15,883 nucleotides of DNA from UBA11346 sp038203025 (GTDB lineage: Bacteria > Planctomycetota > UBA11346), in contig JBBREK010000085.1 of the NCBI GenBank assembly GCA_038203025.1, positions 1-15,883 of the forward strand. The letters run 5' to 3'. This document shows, piece after piece, positions 1-7,100 of the stretch. The translations under genes and the position numbers were made by a program. A model generated the notes under the pieces. It did no database searches. It was not told the origin of the DNA and saw nothing but the letters and a program-made list of their open reading frames with translations. Position 1 is the stretch's first letter. Every line of letters starts with the position of its first letter.

Positions 1-1
1 G

Positions 2-382
2 GTTGAGCTGGTCTGCAGTCAGGATGGCAAGGCTCTGCCATTCAGCGAACGACTGACGGTGATCGCACGGGTCACGGGTACGGTCCGGGCGGATCCCGCA
101 TCGTTGCAGTTCGGCGCGCTGACGACGCGAGACAGTCGAACGTTCCGTGTCCTGCCGGACACATCGTCAACGGTGCCGGATCTGAACGGCATCACGGTCA
201 GCGACCCGGCGCATGCCTCCGCCCGCGTCCTGCCCGATGGCGGCATTGAGCTCACGTTGGATCCAGGTGTGATCAAGGAGGATCGCCAGGCGTCGGGGCA
301 GCTGGAATTGGAGTTCTACGGTGGTTCGCGTCTGCGGGTTCCCTACTTCGCCGCTTTCAGCGCGGAGCCGGCCCCGCGCTGA
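2..382 (+). CDS. C-terminal part of a beta-sandwich protein, DUF1573-like (5' end outside window)
   Basis: The reading frame is open from the first complete codon at position 2 to TGA at 380-382, giving about 126 residues of an incomplete protein. The visible part has a segment reading ADPASLQFGALTTRDSRTF followed by alternating hydrophobic and polar strands. This is the pattern of immunoglobulin-like DUF1573 or related domains common in Planctomycetes and Lentisphaerae, where a phrase like 'P..l.FG.v..g' opens each repeat. No catalytic motif or membrane segment is visible. It ends with a short Glu-Pro-Ala-Pro-Arg tail. I infer an extracytoplasmic structural or binding protein. The family name is a resemblance only, because the N-terminal bulk is missing. 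Confidence 0.6.
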   Translation, partial: VELVCSQDGKALPFSERLTVIARVTGTVRADPASLQFGALTTRDSRTFRVLPDTSSTVPDLNGITVSDPAHASARVLPDGGIELTLDPGVIKEDRQASGQLELEFYGGSRLRVPYFAAFSAEPAPR

Positions 383-423
383 TATGCACGGCTGTCAACG
401 CCGGACGGACCCCGTATATCACA

Positions 424-528
424 AATAACCCCTACGGGCTCGGCCATGCCAACACGACCATGGTCCACAAGCACTACGGCCATTTCCTCGCCTACCACGG
501 CGACATCAGCAAGCTCAAGCTCTCATGA
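424..528 (+). pseudogene. Tyrosine recombinase (phage integrase) C-terminal remnant
   Basis: In frame 1 the sequence reads YGLGHANTTMVHKHYGHF and ends at TGA 526-528. This is the conserved end of tyrosine recombinases: the LGH box with its histidine, then about a dozen residues later the catalytic tyrosine, here in KHYGH. Only about 35 residues are preserved. The Arg-Lys-His-Arg part of the active site and the whole N-terminus are absent, and the sequence before Asn-Pro-Tyr does not resemble an integrase. The preceding gene ends at 382, so the break lies about 40-50 bp beyond it. The remnant sits 170 bp from the 3' end of tRNA-Val, the classic place for an integrase. It is most likely what is left of an integrated element after deletion. 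Confidence 0.8.
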
Positions 529-536
529 GTCAGCAC

Positions 537-586
537 CGCCCCAGCTCGCCGATAACCTCGGCGGGTTGGGGCGCGGCCCGATTTTT
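537..586 (+). terminator. Strong hairpin terminator behind the integrase remnant
   Basis: Arms at 537-551 and 559-573 pair over 15 consecutive positions (13 Watson-Crick, 2 G-T) around a 7-nt loop. A run of five T follows at 582-586, after an 8-nt gap. The hairpin begins 9 bp after the integrase stop codon. It was probably that gene's intrinsic terminator, and its survival suggests the 3' side of the element is intact here. Confidence 0.6.
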
Positions 587-604
587 AGCTACGACTGCTC
601 CTGC

Positions 605-626
605 TTTGGGATCAGTTTTGGGATCA
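605..626 (+). repeat. Tandem direct repeat TTTGGGATCA x2
   Basis: TTTGGGATCA occurs at 605-614 and 617-626, separated by 2 bp, between the integrase remnant and the tRNA-Val 3' end. Short direct repeats in this position are often recombinase or excisionase arm sites in tRNA-targeting elements. That role is inference. The repeat itself is exact. Confidence 0.5.
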
Positions 627-665
627 ACCAACCCAGGGCACATCTTACTCCCGATCTCACTAACA

Positions 666-696
666 ACATAACCCGCAGCAAGGCCGCGGGTTATGT
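666..696 (-). terminator. tRNA-Val terminator
   Basis: A perfect 11-bp inverted repeat (666-676 and 686-696) surrounds a 9-nt loop. On the minus strand it starts 2 nt after the tRNA CCA end and is followed by a short T-rich stretch (TGTTAGT). Position and symmetry fit the intrinsic terminator of the tRNA gene. The T tract is weak. Confidence 0.6.
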
Positions 697-698
697 CT

Positions 699-775
699 TG
701 GTGGTCTTTACAGGACTCGAACCTGTGACCCCTACCATGTCAAGGTAGTGCTCTAGCCAACTGAGCTAAAAGACC
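699..775 (-). tRNA. tRNA-Val (anticodon GAC), CCA encoded
   Basis: Read on the minus strand, the acceptor arms GGTCTTT (769-775) and AAAGACC (703-709) pair fully. The anticodon stem CTACC/GGTAG encloses loop TTGACAT, giving anticodon GAC for valine. The T arm is ACAGG-TTCGAGT-CCTGT. The discriminator A at 702 is followed by a genomically encoded CCA (699-701). Its 3' end faces the integrase remnant, the usual attB geometry for tRNA-targeting elements. Confidence 0.95.
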
Positions 776-783
776 ATGCGTCG

Positions 784-816
784 GGCCGGGTGTCCGGCCA
801 GCCTCCTGTTGGGAGG
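784..816. repeat. Two adjacent small hairpins between transporter gene and tRNA-Val
   Basis: GGCCGG/CCGGCC (784-789 and 794-799) and CCTCC/GGAGG (802-806 and 812-816) form neighbouring stems in the 58-bp gap between the SBF-like gene stop and the 5' end of tRNA-Val. No T tract follows on the minus strand. They could be processing structures or a weak terminator, and I cannot tell which. Confidence 0.3.
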
Positions 817-833
817 GTCGGAAATATGCTGGG

Positions 834-1799
834 TCATGGCGGCAGTGCAAGAGGGGGGCGGTCCGGGTGCGGCCGGGACAGACGGCTGGCGAGAACGGAG
901 GTGACGATCAGCTGAACGATGTGGTAGACGGCAATCGGCAGCAGCAGCAGGGGGAGGTGGGGGTCCCCGGCGTAGAGCAGGTGGATCAGGGGGATGCCCA
1001 GGGTCGCGGTCTTGTGGCTGGCGGTGATGGTGACGGCGATGCGGTCGGGTCGCGGCAAGCGGCCGGCGGCCAGCCAGGAGGTGCCGAGCATGGCACCCAG
1101 CAGGGTCAGGCACAGGCCGATGACGACCGCCGCGCCCGCAACCAATCCGCTGCGGGCGAGATTGCTGAAGATGCCCAGCAGGATGATCAGCAGGAGGCTG
1201 CCGCTGATCACGCCGATCCGTGTGCGGAGGGCGTCGAGCCGTGCTGCGGCGCGCAGGCGCACCGCCTGGCCGACGAGCACGGGCGCGACGACCAGCAGGC
1301 TCAGTTGGGTGATCACCGTACCGACTGGTGCAGTGCCGGTGCGACCTAGGAACAAGAGGATGAGCAATGGCGTGACGATCAGCCCGAGCAGATTGCCGAG
1401 CATCGAATTGATCACCGCAAGGCCCTGGTTCCCGCCCGCCAGTCCGGTGATCGCGACGCAGCTGCCGATGGTCGTCGGCAGGCATGCCAGGATGAGCAGG
1501 CCGTGCTGCACTGCAGTCGGCTGGCCGAGGGCGCCGGCGAGCTGGGCCAGGGCGAGGCCGAACAGCGGGGCGACGATGAACCCGAGTCCGTTAAGCAGCA
1601 GGTGCGTGGGCCAGGCGCCCAGGGCGTTGGCCAGCCTGCGTCCAGGCAGCACCAGCCCGGTGCACAGGAATAGGCCGGCGATGCACCAGGATTTGAACGC
1701 TTCGAGGTGGAGGACGCCACCGGCGGCGCCCGGTTCCGGCCAGGCCAGCGCCAGGCCGAGCACGACGAGATAGGCGATTAGAAACCAGTGTCGGCGCAC
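834..1799 (-). CDS. SBF-like (bile acid:sodium symporter superfamily, YfeH-type) membrane transporter
   Basis: This 321-residue protein is almost entirely hydrophobic, with about nine or ten membrane segments, the expected size and topology for the SBF/BASS fold. Two family signatures are visible: LPTTIGSCVAITGLAGGN at residues 107-124, matching the conserved Thr-rich and Gly-Asn ion-binding loop of one crossover helix, and SHKTATLGIP at 261-270, matching the second crossover. YfeH-like members are predicted sodium-coupled transporters of organic anions. The substrate cannot be read from sequence. The start is GTG at 1797-1799, 7 bp after the stop of the CoaB-like gene, so the two are probably co-transcribed with coupled translation. 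No clear Shine-Dalgarno sequence precedes it. The C-terminus is a short Pro-rich tail. Confidence 0.85.
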   Translation of the reverse strand: MRRHWFLIAYLVVLGLALAWPEPGAAGGVLHLEAFKSWCIAGLFLCTGLVLPGRRLANALGAWPTHLLLNGLGFIVAPLFGLALAQLAGALGQPTAVQHGLLILACLPTTIGSCVAITGLAGGNQGLAVINSMLGNLLGLIVTPLLILLFLGRTGTAPVGTVITQLSLLVVAPVLVGQAVRLRAAARLDALRTRIGVISGSLLLIILLGIFSNLARSGLVAGAAVVIGLCLTLLGAMLGTSWLAAGRLPRPDRIAVTITASHKTATLGIPLIHLLYAGDPHLPLLLLPIAVYHIVQLIVTSVLASRLSRPHPDRPPLALPP

Positions 1800-1806
1800 G
1801 GCTGCT

Positions 1807-2448
1807 TCAGGCGCGGTCGATCCGCACTGCCAGTGCGGCCAGCAGCGCCTCGCGGGTCGCGAACGGTTTCACCCCGCCGGCCTCGACCAGGGCAAGGACG
1901 GTGCCGCACAGGCTGTTGGCGGCGATGCAGGTGGCGCCGACGCGGGCGCGCAACTCGGCGGCACTGGCCTGGACGGTGGCGGCGTCCTCGTACTTGAAAC
2001 CGATGATCGGACCGCGCAGTCCGAAGCTCGGCCGCAGCCGGTCGATCAGCTTGCTGTCCTGGCGCAGGCGGATGACCACCTCGTCGGCACCGCTGGGGAG
2101 CTTTTCTCCGACCCGCAGCGCTCGGACCTCGCCGAGTTCCCAGCGTTCGACCTGGGTTACCCGGTAGTCGTTGATCGCCGCACTCATGACCACGCAGCCA
2201 TCGGGATGCTGGGTGATCCACGCCGACATGGCGTTTTCGAGCGTATCGCGGGTGCCGTAGCGTATCGCCGTCGCCTCGGGCGAGGCGTCGAGCGACAGCA
2301 GGACCTGCACCGGACGGCCCATGTCCTGCAGCCGTTGCGCCAGTGCCAACGCCGTTTTACCGGTCGCCGCGACGGTCAAATGCCTGATGGCATCCACCGG
2401 CACCCGCGGCGCACCGCCGACCAGTAGGATAGGACGCTTGAACGGCAT
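1807..2448 (-). CDS. coaB: Stand-alone CoaB-type phosphopantothenate-cysteine ligase (DFP domain)
   Basis: The 213-residue protein corresponds to the DFP/CoaB half of bacterial CoaBC, which condenses 4'-phosphopantothenate with cysteine in coenzyme A synthesis. Visible motifs, in order: a nucleotide-binding start VGGAP (10-14); IRHLTVAATGK (21-31), in the place of the usual VR.ITN.SSG; MSAAINDYR (88-96), in the place of AAAVADY; EKLPSG (115-120); a conserved SKLIDRL (132-138); IIGFKYE (148-154); and AANSL (176-180). The EKLPS element resembles the HKIQS of eukaryotic-type single-domain enzymes more than the KIKK of E. coli CoaBC. The CoaC decarboxylase half is absent and not nearby. ATG at 2446-2448 is the start, without a recognisable ribosome site. 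The altered first motif leaves some doubt about activity or exact substrate. Confidence 0.75.
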   Translation of the reverse strand: MPFKRPILLVGGAPRVPVDAIRHLTVAATGKTALALAQRLQDMGRPVQVLLSLDASPEATAIRYGTRDTLENAMSAWITQHPDGCVVMSAAINDYRVTQVERWELGEVRALRVGEKLPSGADEVVIRLRQDSKLIDRLRPSFGLRGPIIGFKYEDAATVQASAAELRARVGATCIAANSLCGTVLALVEAGGVKPFATREALLAALAVRIDRA

Positions 2449-2733
2449 GTCGCAGGATAACAGCCGATCGGCAAATACCGAGCGTTCCTCCGTCGTGGGA
2501 ATGCCGCCCGCAGTTGTTCTTGGCTGACTGGGGAATTGCCATCCCTGGGACAGCGCGCCGCCGGCGCGCTCGAAAATTGGCTAATAACCAACGATTTTGC
2601 ACATTGCCCCTGGCGCGCGGGCCACGCGCGGTCCCAGGTCAAGGCATGCGTATCACCACGGCTGGCGTACAAATGACCAGACTCCAGACCCGCCGGCGGC
2701 AGCCGGCGCGAGCGCGCACTCCGCTCAGTTCTG
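2449..2733. other. Intergenic region without a recognisable gene; GC-rich palindromes
   Basis: This 285-bp stretch between the CoaB-like start and the tRNA-Ser terminator holds no convincing ORF. It contains a perfect 9-bp inverted repeat with a 1-nt centre (2552-2570). It also contains an imperfect stem CCTGG-CGCGCG / CGCGCG-CCAGG (2609-2638), with a 3-nt bulge between the two paired blocks. It must carry the promoter of the minus-strand CoaB-transporter pair, but I see no clear -35/-10 pair. Confidence 0.5.
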
Positions 2734-2773
2734 CCAATAAAAAAGCCCGGCAAATGCCGGGCTTTTTTATTGG
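2734..2773 (-). terminator. tRNA-Ser terminator, perfect 19-bp inverted repeat, bidirectional shape
   Basis: The arms 2734-2752 and 2755-2773 are exactly complementary. The GC core GCCCGGCA/TGCCGGGC is flanked by six A on one side and six T on the other, so it can terminate transcription in either direction. On the minus strand the structure starts at the encoded CCA end of tRNA-Ser (2771-2773), placing it as that gene's intrinsic terminator. Confidence 0.9.
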
Positions 2774-2862
2774 CGGAGACGGGCGGATTCGAACCGCCGT
2801 TAGACCTTTCGGCCTAAGACTCATTAGCAATGAGTTGGTTTAAACCGCTCACCCACGTCTCC
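2771..2862 (-). tRNA. tRNA-Ser (anticodon GCT), CCA encoded
   Basis: On the minus strand the acceptor arms GGAGACG (2856-2862) and CGTCTCC (2775-2781) pair perfectly. The anticodon stem ACTCA/TGAGT encloses TTGCTAA, giving anticodon GCT, which reads AGC/AGU serine codons. The long variable arm expected of a class II tRNA is present (TTAGGCC, GAAA loop, GGTCTAA). The T arm is GGCGG-TTCGAAT-CCGCC, and discriminator G is followed by CCA. It lies 46 bp downstream of the monophosphatase gene on the same strand and may be processed from its transcript. Confidence 0.96.
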
Positions 2863-2908
2863 GTGCGGGGGCGAAAGGTAGAGCCGTCGCCATGGGGATC
2901 AAGCAGGT

Positions 2909-3688
2909 CTAGCCGGTGAAGCGCTCCAGGGCCATGCTGGGCTTCTGGCAGATGATGTCGTTGTCGGCCAGGGTCCAGGGGGCGCCGTCCCAGCGTTTCA
3001 ACTCGTAGCCGAGTTCAGCGCAGATGGCGGCACCGCCGCACTGATCCCAGGGGAAGATCTTGGGGATGGCGTAGGCGTCGACCCGGCCGAGGGCGACGTG
3101 GGCGAGGTCGACTGCGGCGGAGCCGTAGGTTTTGAACTGGCGGATGCGCGGCGCCAGGTGGGTCAGCATGCCGATCACCCGGCTGCGCTGGGCCAGATCC
3201 CACGGCCAGTCGGTGGCGACCAGCCAGGTGCGTTCCTCGCCAGCGGGTACGGCGCGGTCGAGGCGGCTTTCGCCCGACCACGCCCCCAGGCCGTCTCCGC
3301 CCGACAGGTGCAGGCCGCAGGCCGGCCCCGCCAGGCAGCCGAGGACCGGCCGGGTGCCGTAGGACAGGCCGATCGAGACCATCCAGTAGGGCAGGCCGCG
3401 GCTGTAGTTACAGGTCCCGTCGAGCGGATCGATGTGCCAGCACCACGGGCTGTCGGCCGGCCCCAGGCGCGTGCCCTCCTCGCCGGCGATGCGGTGCTGC
3501 GGGTAGGTCTGGGAGAGGGCCTCGGTGATCAGCCGCTCCGCCAGTGTGTCCGCGGCCGTGACCACGTCGACGCCACCCTTGCTGACGGTGGTGCCGGCGA
3601 GTTCCCGCTGCATGGCGAGGAGTTGGTCGGCAACCCGCCTGCCCAGGGTACGGACGTGGTCAAGCATGGCCGAGGTCGGGGCATCCAT
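2909..3688 (-). CDS. Inositol monophosphatase family phosphatase
   Basis: The 259-residue protein has every metal-binding motif of the Mg-dependent IMPase/FIG superfamily. These are GEEG at residues 69-72 (catalytic Glu70), WHIDPLDGTCNY at 84-95 (Asp87, Asp90, Thr92) and PWDQCGGAAICAELG at 213-227 (Asp215, in place of the usual WDxAAG). The family hydrolyses small phosphate monoesters, including inositol-1-phosphate, histidinol phosphate and 3'-phosphoadenosine compounds. The exact substrate is not readable here. I chose ATG at 3686-3688, because the frame stays open far upstream but the family's N-terminal helix begins here and longer versions would run antisense through the divergent neighbour. 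An internal ATG at residue 8 is an alternative. A ribosome site is not evident. Confidence 0.88.
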   Translation of the reverse strand: MDAPTSAMLDHVRTLGRRVADQLLAMQRELAGTTVSKGGVDVVTAADTLAERLITEALSQTYPQHRIAGEEGTRLGPADSPWCWHIDPLDGTCNYSRGLPYWMVSIGLSYGTRPVLGCLAGPACGLHLSGGDGLGAWSGESRLDRAVPAGEERTWLVATDWPWDLAQRSRVIGMLTHLAPRIRQFKTYGSAAVDLAHVALGRVDAYAIPKIFPWDQCGGAAICAELGYELKRWDGAPWTLADNDIICQKPSMALERFTG

Positions 3689-3706
3689 GGCGGCAGCCTG
3701 TCGAGC

Positions 3707-3740
3707 AAGGAGTCCTTCGCCACTGGTGCGGTAGCGAAGG
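3707..3740. promoter_or_regulatory. Inverted repeats in the divergent promoter gap
   Basis: The 105-bp gap between the two divergent starts holds AAGGA-G-TCCTT (3707-3717), overlapping CCTTCGC (3714-3720) paired with GCGAAGG (3734-3740). Such overlapping dyads could be an operator or alternative hairpins. No regulator is identified. Confidence 0.25.
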
Positions 3741-3793
3741 AATGTGTCGAGACCGACCCTGGACGCGCCATCAGGCGTGTTGATCATGCTTCC

Positions 3794-4177
3794 ATGCCCA
3801 CTGTTGCCGTCGTCGGAGCTTCTGAAGATCCCGCCAAGTACGCCTACCTGGCGGTGCAGCGCTTCGCCGCCCGCGGGTACACCGTGTGGCCGGTGCATCC
3901 CTCGGGCCAGATGGTGGCCGGGCACGCCTGTCTGCCCGGTCTCGGTCAGCTGCCCGGCCGGCCGGACGTGGTCACCATGTACGTCAACCCGCGCATCGGT
4001 GCCGGCCTGGCCGAGGCCATCGTCAAGGCGGCTCCGCGGCTGGTCATCCTCAATCCTGGAGCGGACGGCGAACCGTTCGCCTCGGCGCTGCGCGCCAAGG
4101 GACTGCACGTGCTGGAGGCCTGCTCGCTGGTGCTGCTGGCCCAGGGCGATCCGCTGACCGTCGCCGGACTGGACTGA
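3794..4177 (+). CDS. CoA-binding domain protein (YccU-like, CoA_binding_2)
   Basis: The 127-residue protein starts MPTVAVVGASEDPAKYAY, the Rossmann-type beta strand and glycine turn typical of small CoA-binding proteins related to the N-terminus of succinyl-CoA synthetase. It continues with a GYTVWPVHP strand (residues 28-36), a VTMYVNPR segment and an LEACSLVLL end, matching the whole family length of about 130-140 residues. These proteins bind CoA or a nucleotide. Their cellular role is mostly unknown. The ATG at 3794-3796 puts the first strand immediately at the N-terminus, as in relatives. The TGA stop (4175-4177) is 2 bp from the stop of the convergent kinase gene, and both stops lie inside the palindrome CTGAGCTCAG (4174-4183). 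Confidence 0.85.
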   Translation: MPTVAVVGASEDPAKYAYLAVQRFAARGYTVWPVHPSGQMVAGHACLPGLGQLPGRPDVVTMYVNPRIGAGLAEAIVKAAPRLVILNPGADGEPFASALRAKGLHVLEACSLVLLAQGDPLTVAGLD

Positions 4178-4179
4178 GC

Positions 4180-7100
4180 TCAGCCGGCCTGAATGTCCGC
4201 CGCCAGCCCACGCAAGGCGGCGACGGTTCCGAGGAGGCACCTCTGCGACTGTCGCCAGCCGTTCCAGGCGGCCTCGTGATCGCCACTCCGCAGTGAGACT
4301 TCGATGCCGTTGAGATGGCGATGCAGCTCGCTGGCGCCCAGGCTGCCGAAGGTCCCTTTGATCGCGTGGATGCGTTGCAACGAGTCCTGCCGGTCGTTGC
4401 GTGAGAAGCTGTCCTCGATGGCCGTGATGCGCCCAGGCAGGTCGGCGATGAACTCGTTGAGGACCAGGGCCGTGCGTGCTGAGGCCAGGCTGCGTAGATC
4501 CGCGACCATTACCGGATCGAGCAGGGGATCGGCCGTCGTCGGTACTGTGGAAGGGGCAGCGGGTGTTATGCGCGCACCCCAGCGCGCGAGCATCGCGGCG
4601 AAGGCCGCCTGGCTGACCGGCTTGGGCAGGTGATCGTCCATGCCGGCCTGCAGGCAGCGTTCGCGATCGCCGGCCAGGGCGTTGGCGGTCATGGCGATGA
4701 TCGGCACACGCCGTCCGTCCATCTCACCGGCGCGGATCCGGGAGGTGGCGGCGAAGCCGTCGAGCGCCGGCATGTGGCAGTCCATGAACACCACATCGAA
4801 TTGGTGCTCAGCGGCGAGGTCCACCGCCTGTTGGCCGTCGCTGGCCACGGTCACAGTCACGCCAAGGTGGCCGAGCATCAGCCGGGCAATCTCCTGGCTG
4901 GTCAGTTGGTCCTCGACCAGCAGGACGGCCAGTTCTCCCGGCATCTGCAAGTCGCTGATCGCTAGCGGCATCGCCACCGCTTCGCCGGGGAGGTACGGCA
5001 GGTCCACCACGCAGGTGGTACCGACGCCCGGTTCGGACTGCAGGGTGACGGATCCGCCCAGCAGGCCGCAGATCTGCCGGCAGATCGCCAGGCCCAGTCC
5101 GCTGCCCCCGTAACGGCGTGTGGTCGAGGCGTCGGCCTGGGTGAAGGGCTGGAACAGGCCGGCCAGGCTGCCTTTCTGGATGCCGATGCCGGTGTCGCTG
5201 ATGGTCAGGCGCAATCGTCCGTCGGCCAGACCGGCGCGCAGGATGATCGAGCCGTCATGGGTGAACTTCGCAGCGTTGCCCAGCAGGTTGCCAAGGACCT
5301 GACGGATGCGGTCCGGTGCGCTGCGCATCCAGCGCGGGACCTCGGCCCCGATGGCGACCTCCAGGGAGACCCGAGCCGGGTCCAGCCGGCTGCGGAATAG
5401 GGTGGCGACGTCGTCGATCAGTTGATGAAGGTCGAAGCTGACCTCGTCCAGCTGCAACCGACCGGATTCGATGCGCGACAGGTCCAGGATGTCGTTGAGC
5501 AGACTGAGCAGCGACTGCGCCGAACGATGGACGGTGCGCGCGTAGCCTTCCTGCTCGGTGTCCAGCTTGGTATTCAGCAACAGTTCGGTCATGCCGAGCA
5601 CGCCGTTCATCGGCGTACGGATCTCGTGACTCATGTTGGCGAGGAAGGCGCTCTTGGCGCGGGTACCGTCCTCGGCCCGGGCCAACGCCTCCTGCAGGCG
5701 CTCTTCGGCGACGCGACGTGCGGAGATGTCGGTGTGGGTGCCGGCCATGCGCATGCGGCGTCCGCTGGCGTCGGTTCCTATCACCTTGCCGCGGCTCTCC
5801 ACCCAGGTCCATCCGCCATCCTTGCGCTGCATGCGGAAGGCCAGCGTGTAGGGTTGGCCGTCTGCCACCGCTGCCTGGACCCGCTCGACGGCGGCCGCCC
5901 GGTCATCGGGATGCAGCAGACCAGCCCACGATTCGTAGCTGTGCGGCAGGTCGTCGGGAGACCAGCCCAGCATGGTGAACCAGGTGTCGCTGAAGTAGAC
6001 CCGGTCGGTGTGCAGGTCCCAATCCCAGTAGCCGTCCTGATTCGCCTCGAACACCCGCTGCAGCTGATCGGCGAGAGCGGCAAGGGCGTGTCGGCGGTCC
6101 AGGTGCACGGCGATGATGACCAGGCTGGCGAGCAGCAGCATGGCCAGACCGGTCCCGGCGGCGAGCAGCATGCGCCGTTCGTGATCGATGGCCGAGAGAT
6201 CTTGCAGCTGGACGATGCTCCATGGATCGTCGCCGATGGTGCGGAGCACCGCGTAGCGATGGTTGTCGAGTTCCATCTCGCCATCTTGCCAGGCCGGCAG
6301 TGCCGGAGCGCCGACGCTGCTGGCGAAGAGCGTACCGTCGGCGTCGAGCACCAGGCAGTGGCGGTATTGCGCCAGGACCTTATCGAGGTCGTCGGCGTTG
6401 CACTTCACGGCAGCGACGCCGATGATCGTGCCGTCGGCTCCTCGTACCGGGGCGGCGTGGTAGATCCCGCGTTTGCTGGTGACGGCGCCGGTGGCCCATT
6501 GCCGACCCAGGCCGCCGGCCAATGCATGGTGGAAATACGGGCGCCAGGCCAAGGTGTGCCCGACCAGGTCCTGTAGCGTTCCCCGGTTCGAACTGCTGAC
6601 CACCAAGCCGTGGCGGTCGAGTACGTAGGCGATGGCCAAGCCTTGCTGCTGTGCGTCTTCGGCGAGTTCAGTGTCGAGGGCGGGACGCAGCTGTGGATCA
6701 GACAGAGCCGCTCGCGTGTCCGCCCGCTCAGCGATCAGTCGGGCGGCCCGGGATCCCGTGGCGTGCTGCGCCTGCAGGTAGGTGACCACGGCCCGTCGCT
6801 GGGTCGCGGTGGTGGCGTTCGCTGTGCTGCGCAGCCGACTGGCGTTCTGCTCGGCCAGCCAGTCGGCGGCCAGGAGACTGATGATGATGCCGACGATGGC
6901 GACAGCGGCCAGTCGGCGGCGTTGTCGTCCGGCTCCATTGTCTTGGACCGTCGTCACTGCGGTGACGAAGGCCAAGTGGAGGACCAGCGACAGGGTCGCA
7001 AGGACAACCAGGAACCAGCCCTGCTCCAGACGGAGGTCCTCGGTCTGACCGGTGGCCAGGGCCCCGCTGATGGCGACCGCCCAGATGGCGAACACCAACG

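Noticed and set aside
446..748. 100-codon plus-strand ORF across the integrase scar and tRNA-Val
   Set aside because: It is the wrong frame of the recombinase remnant and runs through a hairpin terminator and a tRNA gene. Its protein is low-complexity Ser/Thr.
2552..2638. GC-rich palindromes before tRNA-Ser as a terminator or a mobile-element end
   Set aside because: There is no T tract, no matching second copy in the window and no transposase nearby. They are kept only as described structure.
2376..2753. 125-codon minus-strand ORF overlapping the coaB start
   Set aside because: It starts inside the tRNA-Ser terminator, overlaps the well-supported coaB start in another frame and has no recognisable domain.
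3689..4240. N-terminal extension of the monophosphatase to a 443-residue protein
   Set aside because: The extension is antisense to the recognised CoA-binding gene and lacks any domain. The family N-terminus fits the ATG at 3688.
5422..6576. 384-codon plus-strand ORF inside the kinase gene
   Set aside because: It is an antisense shadow in GC-rich DNA. The minus strand has unmistakable kinase domains over the same region.
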